DNA of 64,000 nt from CAZCBX01 sp964497185 (GCA_964497185.1 CAZCBX010000001.1:1-64000), one strand, 5' to 3'; positions 36,481 through 45,662 are shown, counted from the stretch's first letter. Numbers and translations: made by a program. The notes: generated by a model not told the origin, from the sequence alone.

Positions 36481-38964
36481 TTATTCTTGCATAAAAAATT
36501 CTTGGGTTTGATTGCTGCGTTTGTTGCGGTCGGTGTATTCGGTGGGCTCTGTGCCCTCACGGAATACTTCAAAAATGGCGCGCTCGGTTTTGTCGGTGGC
36601 CAGTTTGCCTGTATCGGCATCGATTTGTGCAAACACCAACCGAGGCGGAATATCAAAATCCAGAACAGGTTTGTCTTCAAGGGTGGTTTTCATGTAGTCC
36701 AACCACACCGGTGTTGCGGTTCGGCCCCCACCTTCACGATAGCTAAGGGGCTGTCGATCGTCGTAACCAAACCATACAGTGGTGACCAGCTGTGGGGTGT
36801 AGCCAGAAAACCAAGCATCCAAGTTGTCATTGGTGGTGCCAGTTTTGCCAGCAGCGGGGCGGCCCAGCGCTAAGGCGCGGCGGCCAGTGCCGGAAGTAAT
36901 AACCTCTTTAAGTAAGTGCGTCATGATGTAAGAGGTTTGGGGTGTCAGTACATAAGGCTCCGGCAATTCGGCCAAAGGATCTTTACCCAGCTCGGCAACC
37001 TTGCGCACTTTTTGCGCTTCAAATTCCAAGTGATCCAACTGAGCCAACTGATCCAGCAAAGGGGTCATGTAAGAGGTGCTTTCATTTTCTTCAATGATTT
37101 CTCCGTGCCGGTCGATGATGCGAATGATGGAAAAAGGTTCAATGCGTTTGCCGCCGGATGCAAAAACGGCGTAGCCACGCGCCAGCTCCATGGGCGAAAC
37201 ACTGCTGGAGCCTAGGGCCAATGAAAAGTTGCGTTGCAAGTCCGAAGCAATGCCCATTTTTTTGGCGTAGGCAATCACCGGATCAATGCCAATGTCTTGC
37301 ACCATTTTGATGGTTGGAATGTTGCGAGAGTTGACCAAACTATCGCGAAAAATGGTGTCGCCATAAAATTTTCCGCTAAAGTTTTTGGGCTTCCAGCGAA
37401 ACTCATTGGTGGGATCGTCATACACAATGGGCGCATCGTTGATAACGCTGCCCGGTGTATACCCATGGTCTAGCGCGGCAGCATACACAAACGGCTTAAA
37501 GGCTGAACCAGGCTGGCGCTTGGCTTGCAGCACGCGATTGAATTCACTCAAATCAAAATCATACCCACCCACCATGGACACAATTTCGCCGGTGGATGGG
37601 TCCAAGGAAATCAAAGCGCCTTGCACTTCGGGCACTTGAAACAGTTCATAATTTGTGCGGGTTTTCAATGTTTCGGGCACTTCGATGTCTGAAGCCAGCG
37701 CATCCGAATTTTTACGCACCAATATCACATCGCCTTTGGACAAAGCCTCTGAGGGGCGTTTGATGAGGTTGGCTTCGGATGATAAATTGGTATTGGGCTT
37801 TCGGGCCCAGTTCATGGTGCTAATGTGAATTCTTCCTTGTTCCAGACCAGTATGGATGCTCACCCAGCCATTGGCATCATCGATATTTTCAACCAGCGCT
37901 TTCCAATAGCCCGATGGTGGATTTGATTTTTGCGAGGCCAACGTTTCTTGAATAAACGTTTCTTGTTGGTCTGATGTCAAGTTTTCCAAAGGGCCACGAT
38001 AGCCTTGTCGACGATCAATTTCTTCAATGCCTCGCTTTACCGCATCTCTGCCGGCCAGCGCTGCTTTAATGCGCAAGGATGTGTACACTTGCAGGCCCTC
38101 TTTGAGCACGCGGTCTGCACCGTATTGATCCATTAAAAAGGTTCGGATGTTTTCCACAAAATAAGGGGCTATGGTGGCATTTAAGTCGCTGAACGGCTCA
38201 ATGTAAATCTCTTCGGCCAGGGCTTGCTCATATTCTGCTTGGGTGATTTTGCTTTCGGCGAGCAAACGGCCCAGCACGTATTGTTGACGGCCGGTGGCTT
38301 TTTCAAAATCTTTTTTGGGATTGTCACGGCTGGGCGCTTTGGTTAAACCAGCCATCATGGCCATTTCAGCAATGGTGAGTTCCGACAAGTCTTTGCCGTA
38401 ATACACTTCCGCAGCGGCTTGAACGCCGTACGCCGAGTTGCCCAAGTACACTTCATTTAAATACATTTCCAAAATTTCATTTTTGGTAAAAAAGCGTTCC
38501 ATAAAAAACGCCAAAAAGATTTCTTTGACCTTTCGAGAATATTTTTTTTCGGGTGAAAGCAAAAGCGCGCGGGCCACTTGTTGGGTGATGGTGCTACCGC
38601 CCTGTTTTTTATAACCGGCTTGAATGTTTTTTATAAACGCGCGGCCAATGGCCATGAAAGATACACCCCCGTGATCATAAAACTCGGCGTCTTCCGCGGC
38701 CAAAAATGAATGAATCAAGGTGGCAGGGATTTCATCAATGGGCACAAAAAAACGGCGCTGCTGATAAAACTCGCCAATTTTGATCATTTCTTTGGAATAC
38801 ACTTCGGTGGCCACATCGGGTTGATAGGGTTTGAGTGAGTCCACGCTGGGCAAGTCCCAGGCAATGACGAGCACCAGCACCACAACAGCCACAATGCCAG
38901 CCGCCACAGCACCGATAAGTCCTTTTAACCACAAAGGAAAACGAGATTGTTTGTTTTTACTCAT
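36481..38964 (-). CDS. mrcA: Penicillin-binding protein 1A (bifunctional)
   Basis: 827 aa. A short basic cytoplasmic tail and one TM (about residues 12-35). The GT51 glycosyltransferase has the catalytic Glu in AAEDAEFYDHGG and the GSTITQQVARALLL motif. The transpeptidase has the SxxK motif as SAFK in GSAFKPF, then SRN and KTGTT. It polymerises and crosslinks peptidoglycan at the inner membrane. The gene precedes the SpoIID lipoprotein without any spacer and is divergent from a PilZ gene. Confidence 0.95.
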   Translation of the reverse strand: MSKNKQSRFPLWLKGLIGAVAAGIVAVVVLVLVIAWDLPSVDSLKPYQPDVATEVYSKEMIKIGEFYQQRRFFVPIDEIPATLIHSFLAAEDAEFYDHGGVSFMAIGRAFIKNIQAGYKKQGGSTITQQVARALLLSPEKKYSRKVKEIFLAFFMERFFTKNEILEMYLNEVYLGNSAYGVQAAAEVYYGKDLSELTIAEMAMMAGLTKAPSRDNPKKDFEKATGRQQYVLGRLLAESKITQAEYEQALAEEIYIEPFSDLNATIAPYFVENIRTFLMDQYGADRVLKEGLQVYTSLRIKAALAGRDAVKRGIEEIDRRQGYRGPLENLTSDQQETFIQETLASQKSNPPSGYWKALVENIDDANGWVSIHTGLEQGRIHISTMNWARKPNTNLSSEANLIKRPSEALSKGDVILVRKNSDALASDIEVPETLKTRTNYELFQVPEVQGALISLDPSTGEIVSMVGGYDFDLSEFNRVLQAKRQPGSAFKPFVYAAALDHGYTPGSVINDAPIVYDDPTNEFRWKPKNFSGKFYGDTIFRDSLVNSRNIPTIKMVQDIGIDPVIAYAKKMGIASDLQRNFSLALGSSSVSPMELARGYAVFASGGKRIEPFSIIRIIDRHGEIIEENESTSYMTPLLDQLAQLDHLEFEAQKVRKVAELGKDPLAELPEPYVLTPQTSYIMTHLLKEVITSGTGRRALALGRPAAGKTGTTNDNLDAWFSGYTPQLVTTVWFGYDDRQPLSYREGGGRTATPVWLDYMKTTLEDKPVLDFDIPPRLVFAQIDADTGKLATDKTERAIFEVFREGTEPTEYTDRNKRSNQTQEFFMQE

Positions 38965-38972
38965 ATTGGCTC

Positions 38973-39001
38973 TTTATCATTGTTTTGGAGTATTCTATAC
39001 T
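38973..39001 (+). promoter_or_regulatory. Candidate promoter for the PilZ gene
   Basis: TTTATC (38973-38978), a 17-bp spacer, and TATACT (38996-39001) in the divergent PBP1A/PilZ gap. The -10 is good, the -35 poor. Confidence 0.35.
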
Positions 39002-39105
39002 ATAGAGGCCAACAAAAAAACCCACAAGCGATCACGGGGTCTTTCAAATGTGTGAAAGGTTTTGGTGATCTTGCGGACTGTTTCAATCATAACCCTGGTG
39101 GATGT

Positions 39106-39468
39106 ATGACCCAAGCTGGAAACAATACAAAAGACGACAATCGACGAAAGTTTGCGCGGATCTCGCTGGCCACGCAAGTCAAAGTGGTGTTTCGTGAGAT
39201 AAGCCAGCGCAATTCGATGATTTTAAGCAATTTGAGCGAAGGCGGTTTGTTTTTGGAATCGGACGTGCTTAAGCCCATCGGCACGGTATTGGAATTTGAA
39301 TTTCGTGTGCAAGATGGCAGCGAGGCCATCAAGGGCAAAGGGGTGGTGCGTTGGCTGGAAGAAGACCCCATGCGTCGCAAAGGAATGGGCATTCAGTTTT
39401 TGGACCTCAATCATGTGGGCCGAGAGGTCATCACCCAACTTTACCGAGAATACAAAAATAACGCATAG
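39106..39468 (+). CDS. PilZ-domain c-di-GMP-binding protein
   Basis: 120 aa from the ATG at 39106 with GGTGGA before it; longer upstream frames would run into the PBP1A leader. A single PilZ domain: the RRKFAR motif supplies the RxxxR arginines and NLSEGGLFLES the (D/N)xSxxG loop, both needed for c-di-GMP. Single-domain PilZ proteins act as adaptors in motility or envelope control (family knowledge). It is divergent from PBP1A. Confidence 0.9.
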   Translation: MTQAGNNTKDDNRRKFARISLATQVKVVFREISQRNSMILSNLSEGGLFLESDVLKPIGTVLEFEFRVQDGSEAIKGKGVVRWLEEDPMRRKGMGIQFLDLNHVGREVITQLYREYKNNA

Positions 39469-39537
39469 CTTCTAATTTTATACCGCAGTGCTAACCACCA
39501 CGCACACTGACTTTGAAAAAAAGTTGCGTAGACCGTC

Positions 39538-39566
39538 TTGACAACGTTTCAGCGGCCCTCTATACC
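39538..39566 (+). promoter_or_regulatory. Promoter with long leader upstream of the MoaA-like gene
   Basis: TTGACA (39538-39543), a 17-bp spacer, and TATACC (39561-39566). The implied leader is about 135 nt and includes a small stem (GGGT 39617-39620 with ACCC 39626-39629). The ribosome binding site AAAGGAG (39695-39701) precedes the start codon by 8 nt. Confidence 0.55.
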
Positions 39567-39709
39567 TGCAAAGGTAAGTACCAACGTATGATGATCTTCA
39601 ACCTGACACTTGCGCAGGGTTTTCGACCCTTGCACTGCTGCGACCACCACGCTTGCTTTTGTTCAAAGCGTTTGCGTCGCAACTTTCACCCTACAAAGGA
39701 GAATAAAGT

Positions 39710-40780
39710 ATGGTAGCTATCCGCATGGACGCTTCGGCCCCACGTATTCAAACGCTTCGCATTTCGATTACATCGCAAAGCAATATCAAGCCCTTTTATG
39801 CCACCAGCTTGGGCCTTGATTCAACTTGGACCATGCGACCCCCCACGCTGCTTCATACGGATATCAATAAATTTGTTAAAATTGTGGGTGAGCAGGGGGT
39901 CACCAGGGTAGAAATTTGTGGCAATGAACCATTGCTGCGCAAGGATGTATCTTCTTTTATCAAAGCCGCGCATGCTTACAAGGGCATCAAAGATGTTCGG
40001 GTGATCACCAACGGCACGCAGCTAAAAAATTACGCCGATGGTTTGCGCAAAATGGGTTTGAAAAAAGTCGAAATCGAACAATGCGATACCTTGGATTTTA
40101 AAAAGTATCAAAAAATTACAGGCAAAGATGCATTGTATCGGGTGCTCGATGGCATCGAAAAAGTTGAAAAGTTAAAATACAGCGAAATTGTCGTGAACAT
40201 TTTGCTACTCAATCAAATCAACAACGACGAACTGGTCGAAATGGCTCGCTGGACACGCGACCGAAAAATTCACATCCGCTTTAAAGAATTTGCCCCAGTT
40301 CAGGACCGCAATAACCCTTATGAAGACCGCCCAATTTTGACGGTGCGCCAAGCCAAGGACATCATTGAAAATTATCAAAAATTAGAAATGGAATACGATC
40401 TAGACCAAGATCAACCCACCCCCACCTTCCGCTTTGAAGGCGGTGTAGGCAAGATTTCTTTTGTTTCTGCCAAAGACATTCAGGCCGAGCGGGAAAAACC
40501 TTGTTTGTATATCAATGAAGAAGGCGTGGTGTACAACAATGTACAACCAAAAAAAACATTGTCGGTGTTGTCGTCGCTGCGCAAAGATTCAAAAGATCCC
40601 AAATTTCGCAAAAGCATTGAAAAGTTTATCGTGCTGAAAAAACCGTCTTCGGGCAAAAAGGCCAAGACGAGCAGCAAAAGCGGCCGTAAAAAAGCAAGCA
40701 GCCAAGCCAAAACATCCACGCGCAAAACGGCTTCTACGCGAAGCAAAAGCAAACGCGCCACGGCCAGCGCTTCAAATTAA
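39710..40780 (+). CDS. MoaA-like radical-SAM-fold protein lacking the iron-sulphur cysteines
   Basis: 356 aa, ATG with an ideal AAAGGAG. Residues 16-31 (LRISITSQSNIKPFYA) align with the MoaA-type cluster motif (TDxCNxxCxYC), but the three cysteine positions are Ser24, Pro28 and Ala31. Downstream, EICGNEPLLRKDV matches the SAM-contacting GGEPLLRKD region and VITNGTQL matches TNG. So the fold is kept while the [4Fe-4S] site is lost; SAM radical chemistry is unlikely. The C-terminal 45 residues are Lys/Ser/Thr/Ala-rich, like nucleic-acid-binding tails. Role unknown; it has its own promoter and terminator. Confidence 0.8.
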   Translation: MVAIRMDASAPRIQTLRISITSQSNIKPFYATSLGLDSTWTMRPPTLLHTDINKFVKIVGEQGVTRVEICGNEPLLRKDVSSFIKAAHAYKGIKDVRVITNGTQLKNYADGLRKMGLKKVEIEQCDTLDFKKYQKITGKDALYRVLDGIEKVEKLKYSEIVVNILLLNQINNDELVEMARWTRDRKIHIRFKEFAPVQDRNNPYEDRPILTVRQAKDIIENYQKLEMEYDLDQDQPTPTFRFEGGVGKISFVSAKDIQAEREKPCLYINEEGVVYNNVQPKKTLSVLSSLRKDSKDPKFRKSIEKFIVLKKPSSGKKAKTSSKSGRKKASSQAKTSTRKTASTRSKSKRATASASN

Positions 40781-40798
40781 GCGTATCGCTTTGTGCAC

Positions 40799-40826
40799 AA
40801 AGGCCCTAAGGTGTCGGGCTTTTTTT
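40799..40826 (+). terminator. Rho-independent terminator after the MoaA-like gene
   Basis: GCCC (40803-40806) and GGGC (40816-40819), with A/T extensions, are followed by a run of seven T (40820-40826). A short stem but a good T tract. Confidence 0.6.
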
Positions 40827-40863
40827 CGGGCATCTTGAAGGGCTTTCCAGTACAATAAGTGCC

Positions 40864-41178
40864 ATGTTGGGCATTGGAACCCCAGAATTGTTGGTCATTG
40901 GCCTGGTATTATTAATGTTGTATGGTCCCGATCGTTTGCCCAAAATGCTGGCCAAAGTAACCGGCTTTATGCGGGACGTAAAAGATGCCGGACAAGATGT
41001 AAGCCGAACCGTTCAAAAAGAGTTGTACAAAGTCGAAACGCAGGTACAAACCTTGGCCCAAGATGAACAAGCCCAACCACGCGTTTCCGATTCAGCGCCA
41101 CCTTCACCCAAAAAAGACAACGACGCTGAAGAACACCTCAGCGAAACGCAAGAAAAACCCAACGACGAGGCGCTTTGA
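40864..41178 (+). CDS. tatA: Twin-arginine translocase subunit TatA/TatB-type
   Basis: 104 aa. The N-terminal TM begins GTPELLVIGLVLLMLYG, then the hinge GPDRLPKM and an amphipathic helix, followed by an acidic, Pro/Ser/Glu-rich tail. It forms or regulates the pore for folded proteins. TatA versus TatB cannot be settled from one sequence; only one such gene is next to tatC. The overlap with tatC is 4 nt. Confidence 0.88.
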   Translation: MLGIGTPELLVIGLVLLMLYGPDRLPKMLAKVTGFMRDVKDAGQDVSRTVQKELYKVETQVQTLAQDEQAQPRVSDSAPPSPKKDNDAEEHLSETQEKPNDEAL

Positions 41179-41924
41179 TGAACGACGGTTCGATGGATTT
41201 TTGGGCGCACTTTGGACAGCTTCGGCAATCCATTTTGCGATCGGTGGCCAGTGTCCTGCTCGGCTTTATTGGCTGTTACGCATTTCGCAAAGACATTTTT
41301 GCATTACTTCGTGCCCCTTACGACCAAGCTTATGAAACCGTATTGCAAAAAACACCAGTGTTGATTCAAACCGGACTGATGGAAGCTTTTTTGGTATACT
41401 TAAAATTGAGTTTGCTGGCTGGCTTGTTCATCGCATGCCCCTTTGTCTTTTATCAACTCTGGCGTTTTATTGCACCGGGCCTTAAAAAAAGTGAGCGCAA
41501 ACATGTGGTGCCCTTTGTTGTTTTGGCCACCGCGTTTTTTTTGGGCGGCGCCCTGTTTGGTTATTTTATGGTTTTTCCCAAAGGCTTTGCATTTTTCTTG
41601 TCCATCACCCAAGGCGAAAACATTGAGCCACTGATTAAAATGCAGGATTATTACAAACTGGCATCCTGGATGCTTTTGGGCTTCGGCCTCTCTTTTGAAG
41701 CCCCCCTGGTGGCATTGTATTTGGTTAAATTCGGCATCATTACAGCCGATCAACTGCAACGCTCCTGGCGCGGCGTGATCATCGGTATTCTTATTTTTGC
41801 CGCCATTATTACACCCACGCCCGACCCAGGCACCCTGCTTATGATGGCCGCACCGCTGATGGTTTTGTATGGATTAACCATTGTGGTCGCCCACATGATG
41901 CCCAAAGGCAAAAGCCGTGCATGA
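41175..41924 (+). CDS. tatC: Twin-arginine translocase subunit TatC
   Basis: 249 aa with six hydrophobic segments, the normal size. The N-terminal MDFWAHFGQLRQSI corresponds to the signal-peptide-binding HLxELR region, with Q replacing E (FGQLR), a mild departure. The LLFYQLWRFIAPGL-like block (CPFVFYQLWRFIAPGL) is strongly conserved. With TatA it exports folded, often cofactor-containing proteins. Confidence 0.93.
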   Translation: MMNDGSMDFWAHFGQLRQSILRSVASVLLGFIGCYAFRKDIFALLRAPYDQAYETVLQKTPVLIQTGLMEAFLVYLKLSLLAGLFIACPFVFYQLWRFIAPGLKKSERKHVVPFVVLATAFFLGGALFGYFMVFPKGFAFFLSITQGENIEPLIKMQDYYKLASWMLLGFGLSFEAPLVALYLVKFGIITADQLQRSWRGVIIGILIFAAIITPTPDPGTLLMMAAPLMVLYGLTIVVAHMMPKGKSRA

Positions 41925-41973
41925 TGCTTTCAGAGCATGCAATGCATTCATTGAAAAAAAAGAATATAAAGAC

Positions 41974-43140
41974 TCAGGGCGCTCGATCAAAAAGGGTGAA
42001 AGCCTCGGAAAAATGTAACAGTTTGGTGTTTTGTTGGGTGCGGGTGGGGCCGTTGTAGATTAAGGACCCATTGCAGTCGGGGATCCACTGCTGAACTTTT
42101 TTCACGGTTTTAAGCATGTCTGGGTGGAAAGTTGCGGCTGATTTAATTTCAATGGCGGTGAATTTTCTTCCTTGTTTGTACAATAAATCAACTTCGTTTT
42201 GGTTGTTGTCACGATAAAAATACAAATTGGGATCTTTTCCTTGGTTTAATTTTGTTTTAACCGCATCCATCACCACCAAGTTTTCAAAAATTTGACCCAC
42301 CAATGGATCGCGTTGAATGTGATCTGGTTTTTCAATGCCCAACAAATAAACCAACAGTCCTGTTTCAATAAAATAATATTTGGGGGCTTTGATCACGCGC
42401 TTGCCGAAGTTTTCATAATAGGGATTGAGCCGGTACAAAATAAATGAAGCTTCTAAAATGCTCAGCCAGCTTTTGATGGTGGGAATCGATGTGCCTACAT
42501 CGTTGGCCAATGTTTGATACGCCAGGATTTGTCCCGCGCGCCCAGCCATAAGACGAATGAATTTTTCGAATAAGTGCAGTTGTTTGATCTGAATCAATTG
42601 TTGTACATCCCGTTCGACATACGTTTTATAATAGCTTTGGTAAGCTGCATAAGGACGAATGGCTTGATCAAACACGCGTGGCAAAAATCCATGGAATGCA
42701 CAATTTGAAAAGTCCCCCAGTTCACGGTGGGCTTTTTTTAGCTCTTGCACGCTCAGGGGCCAAAGTTTAAGAATGCCGGTTCGCCCTGCCAAAGATTGAG
42801 AAATGCCTTGCTGCAAATAAAGCTGATGAGAACCTGTCAGAACAAACTGTCCATTGATTTTCTGCTCATCGACGATCACTTGAATGTAGCTGAGCAATTC
42901 AGGCACTCTTTGGATTTCATCCAAAATGACATGGTCTCGGCCGATGTCTTTAAAAAAAGATTGAGGATCTTGCGCAGCATAAGCCCTTTGATCTGGATCT
43001 TCCAAATTAATGTAACGATAGCTGGGTAAAGCTTTACGTGTCAGGGTGGTCTTGCCCGATTGTCGTGGCCCCAAAATGCTTACGACAGGAAATTCATCCA
43101 GCATGGTGCGCAATTCTTTTTCGATCTGTCGGCCAATCAT
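41974..43140 (-). CDS. AAA-type ATPase with DUF4143 domain
   Basis: 388 aa. Walker A GPRQSGKTTL (about residue 25), Walker B HVILDEIQRVP, sensor VLTGSHQLYL, then the DUF4143 winged-helix/nuclease-like half ending with YYRDN-type DNNQNEVDLLY and AIEIKSA, a PD-(D/E)xK-like pattern. Many copies occur in variable genome regions and their role is poorly known. It stands alone, convergent with tatC, and a 35-bp palindrome lies 17 bp before its start codon. Confidence 0.88.
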   Translation of the reverse strand: MIGRQIEKELRTMLDEFPVVSILGPRQSGKTTLTRKALPSYRYINLEDPDQRAYAAQDPQSFFKDIGRDHVILDEIQRVPELLSYIQVIVDEQKINGQFVLTGSHQLYLQQGISQSLAGRTGILKLWPLSVQELKKAHRELGDFSNCAFHGFLPRVFDQAIRPYAAYQSYYKTYVERDVQQLIQIKQLHLFEKFIRLMAGRAGQILAYQTLANDVGTSIPTIKSWLSILEASFILYRLNPYYENFGKRVIKAPKYYFIETGLLVYLLGIEKPDHIQRDPLVGQIFENLVVMDAVKTKLNQGKDPNLYFYRDNNQNEVDLLYKQGRKFTAIEIKSAATFHPDMLKTVKKVQQWIPDCNGSLIYNGPTRTQQNTKLLHFSEAFTLFDRAP

Positions 43141-43156
43141 TTTATCTAGTTTAATC

Positions 43157-43191
43157 TATACAATATTAAAGTTCAACTTTAATATTGTATA
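43157..43191. repeat. 35-bp palindrome upstream of the DUF4143 ATPase
   Basis: TATACAATATTAAAGTT (43157-43173), a single C, and AACTTTAATATTGTATA (43175-43191): 17-bp arms, perfect, very AT-rich. Placed between the promoter region and start codon of the ATPase, it could be an operator or extrude as a cruciform. Confidence 0.8.
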
Positions 43192-43264
43192 AATATATAA
43201 AAAGAAGATCTAAATCATTGAAATTATTTGATAATATAGACTTATGCGCGACGAATAAGCTGTG

Positions 43265-44839
43265 TTAAGGCTGATAAAGACCAAACACGCCGCGCAGGGT
43301 ATGGGCGATTTCGCCCAAGGTGGCGCGGGCATTGGCCGCTTCAATGATGGCGGGCATGAGGTTTTCTTTGCCCGATGCGGCCGTTTTCAGCTGAGACAAT
43401 GCTTGATCGGTGGCTTCTTGATTGCGGCTGGCGCGAAAGGCTTTGAGTCGATTGCATTGGTCTTGCTCCAAGGCTGAGTCCATTTTTAAAATATCGGGTG
43501 CTTGAAGGCTTTCGGTGGCGTACGCATTGACGCCCACAATTTTGCGCTCGCCTTTTTCCATTTCCATGGCAAACTCATACGCGCGTTCGGCGATGGCATT
43601 TTGAAAATACTGTTTTTCGATGGCTTCAATGCTGCCACCCATGCCGTCAATTTTCTCAATAAGCGCTAGGGCGCCATCGGCAATGCGCCGGGTTTCTTTT
43701 TCAATGGTGAAGCTGCCGGCCAACGGATCGATGGTGTGGGTGACCCCGCTTTCATCGGCAATGATTTGCTGCGTGCGCAGGGCAATCATGGCTGATTCAT
43801 CGGTGGGTAGACCCAAGGCTTCATCCCGTGAATTGGTGTGCAAACTCTGTGTGCCGCCCAGCACTGCCGCCAACGCTTGTAAGGTGACACGCACAATGTT
43901 GTTGTTGGGCTGTTGCGCGGTGAGAGTGCTTCCAGCGGTTTGTGTGTGAAAGCGCATCAGTTTGGAGCGCTCCTTTTTTGCGCCAAAGCGCTTTGTGACA
44001 ATCTGGCCCCATAGTTTTCGCGCGGCACGAAATTTGGCAATCTCTTCGACAAAGTCATTGTGCCCGTTGAAGAAAAACGAAAGCTGACCGGCAAACGCAT
44101 CCACGTCCAGTCCGCGAGCACAAGCATGCTGCGTGTAGGCGATGGCATTGCTTAAGGTAAACGCCACTTCTTGAATGGCATCGCTGCCGGCTTCGCGGAT
44201 GTGGTAGCCTGAAATGGAAATGGGGTTCCACCGCGGGATATGCTGGGCGGTGTATTCAATGATATCGGTAACCAGTCGCATGGATGGCAAGGGGGGATAA
44301 ATGTATGTGCCCCGCGCAATGTACTCTTTTAAAATATCATTTTGTAAGGTACCGCGCAGTTGATCCACGGCCACGCCTTGCTGCTGGGCCACCGCAATGT
44401 AGAACGCGAGTAAAATGCTGGCCGTTGAATTGATGGTCATCGAGGTGGAGACTTGATCCAAACGAATTTGATCAAAGAGCCGATGCATATCATCAATGGT
44501 TGAAATGGACACGCCAACGCGGCCCACTTCACCGCGGGCCATGGGCTCGTCGGCATCAAAACCCATTTGCGTGGGAAGATCAAAAGCGGTGGAAAGGCCC
44601 GTTTGGCCGCCTTTGAGTAAATAATGAAACCGCTCATTGGTTTTTTCGGCGGTGCCAAAACCAGAATATTGGCGCATGGTCCATAGGCGACCACGGTACA
44701 TGGTGGGTTGTACGCCGCGTGTATAGGGTGCCTGGCCGGGAAAGCCGAGGTCTTGTTGGTAATCCAGCGGGGCCGATGTGTCGACGGTGCTTGCTTGGGA
44801 TCCGTCGGATCGTTTGGTGGTGAAGGTGGGTTTGGTCAT
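43265..44839 (-). CDS. Methylmalonyl-CoA mutase catalytic (large) subunit, B12 domain separate
   Basis: Interconverts methylmalonyl-CoA and succinyl-CoA in propionyl-CoA metabolism. It is 524 aa, covering only the TIM-barrel substrate domain: TRGVQPTMYRGRLWTMRQYSGFG, with its Tyr and Arg CoA contacts, NDILKEY and HTNSRDEALGLPTDE. The C-terminal B12-binding domain (DxHxxG) is absent, so a separate small subunit must be encoded elsewhere. It lies downstream of the biotin carboxylase/carrier genes on the same strand, which supply methylmalonyl-CoA. Confidence 0.93.
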   Translation of the reverse strand: MTKPTFTTKRSDGSQASTVDTSAPLDYQQDLGFPGQAPYTRGVQPTMYRGRLWTMRQYSGFGTAEKTNERFHYLLKGGQTGLSTAFDLPTQMGFDADEPMARGEVGRVGVSISTIDDMHRLFDQIRLDQVSTSMTINSTASILLAFYIAVAQQQGVAVDQLRGTLQNDILKEYIARGTYIYPPLPSMRLVTDIIEYTAQHIPRWNPISISGYHIREAGSDAIQEVAFTLSNAIAYTQHACARGLDVDAFAGQLSFFFNGHNDFVEEIAKFRAARKLWGQIVTKRFGAKKERSKLMRFHTQTAGSTLTAQQPNNNIVRVTLQALAAVLGGTQSLHTNSRDEALGLPTDESAMIALRTQQIIADESGVTHTIDPLAGSFTIEKETRRIADGALALIEKIDGMGGSIEAIEKQYFQNAIAERAYEFAMEMEKGERKIVGVNAYATESLQAPDILKMDSALEQDQCNRLKAFRASRNQEATDQALSQLKTAASGKENLMPAIIEAANARATLGEIAHTLRGVFGLYQP

Positions 44840-44898
44840 TGGGTTTTTTGTACGTGAAATTGTATAAAAACCAAAGGGTAAAAATTTTTTGAGTTTTC

Positions 44899-45092
44899 TA
44901 TTCTTTTTTCAAATGAAGATCTTTGGCGAGGTACACACCCCGGGGAAATGCTCCGCGGACTCGCGGAGGTGCTTACTTTTAAAGCAAACTACGAATTCAT
45001 TGAAGAGTTTTTCTTTGTTTCGGTACATTGAATTGCTCAAACAGCGCTGCGCATTGTCCCCGGGGTGGTACCTGCGGCCTGTGCATTTGGAC
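44899..45092. repeat. Diverged dispersed repeat with nested hairpin (copy C)
   Basis: The 324-bp gap 44840-45163 has no gene. ATGAAGAT near 44914 after a T-run resembles the start of copy B, and CCTGTGCATTTGGA (45078-45091) is identical to 34063-34076. GGTACACACCCGGGG (44931-44945) and CCCCGGGGTGGTACC (45058-45072) are imperfect inverted repeats. Between them CTCCGCG (44951-44957) pairs with CGCGGAG (44962-44968). Confidence 0.5.
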
Positions 45093-45163
45093 GTTCATAT
45101 AAGGCATTGGGCAAAGGGCTTGGGGTTTGTCTTGAAATTTTTGATGAGGGGTGGGGGTGGTTT

Positions 45164-45658
45164 TTATGGGGTGATTGAAATCATGCGTTGGCCGGCTTCG
45201 ACGGAATCGCCTTGGTTTATGTCTATGGCAGTTATGTTTCCGGCGGTGGGGGCTTTGATGACGTTTTCCATTTTCATGGCTTCTAAAACCAAAAGGGGTT
45301 GACCTTCTTCCACGGTGTCACCGGATTGTACATGAATGGCCAGTACGCGACCTGGCATCACAGCCGTGACTTCTCCAGCGCCCGCGCCGTCTCCAAGGCT
45401 ATTACCCAACGCATAAGGATCTTCCACGGTGATGTCCAGGGTGTGCTGGTTCACCATGACTTGGGTGGGGCCATTGGCTTTGCGGGTGAGGGTGTTGGTG
45501 TGAAATACCTGCCCGTCTTTTTGCAAAATCCAACCACCGCTGGTGTGCTGATAAGAAAAAACATGTTTTTGATCATCGAGCGTAAGGGTGATGGTTTGAT
45601 CGGTTCGCTCTACTTGAAGGTCGTGGCTTTGGTCTTGAAAATGCGCAGTGCGTTTCAT
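45164..45658 (-). CDS. Biotin carboxyl carrier protein of an acyl-CoA carboxylase
   Basis: 164 aa from the ATG at 45658, 4 bp after the biotin carboxylase stop; an upstream extension of the frame overlaps that gene and is rejected. The N-terminal part (about 1-90) resembles the inter-domain BT-like segment of propionyl-CoA carboxylase alpha subunits. The C-terminal biotinyl domain (about 92-164) has VMPGRV and EAMKMEN, the biotinylated Lys. It carries CO2 from the biotin carboxylase to a carboxyltransferase that is not in the window. Confidence 0.9.
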   Translation of the reverse strand: MKRTAHFQDQSHDLQVERTDQTITLTLDDQKHVFSYQHTSGGWILQKDGQVFHTNTLTRKANGPTQVMVNQHTLDITVEDPYALGNSLGDGAGAGEVTAVMPGRVLAIHVQSGDTVEEGQPLLVLEAMKMENVIKAPTAGNITAIDINQGDSVEAGQRMISITP

Positions 45659-45662
45659 GGGG

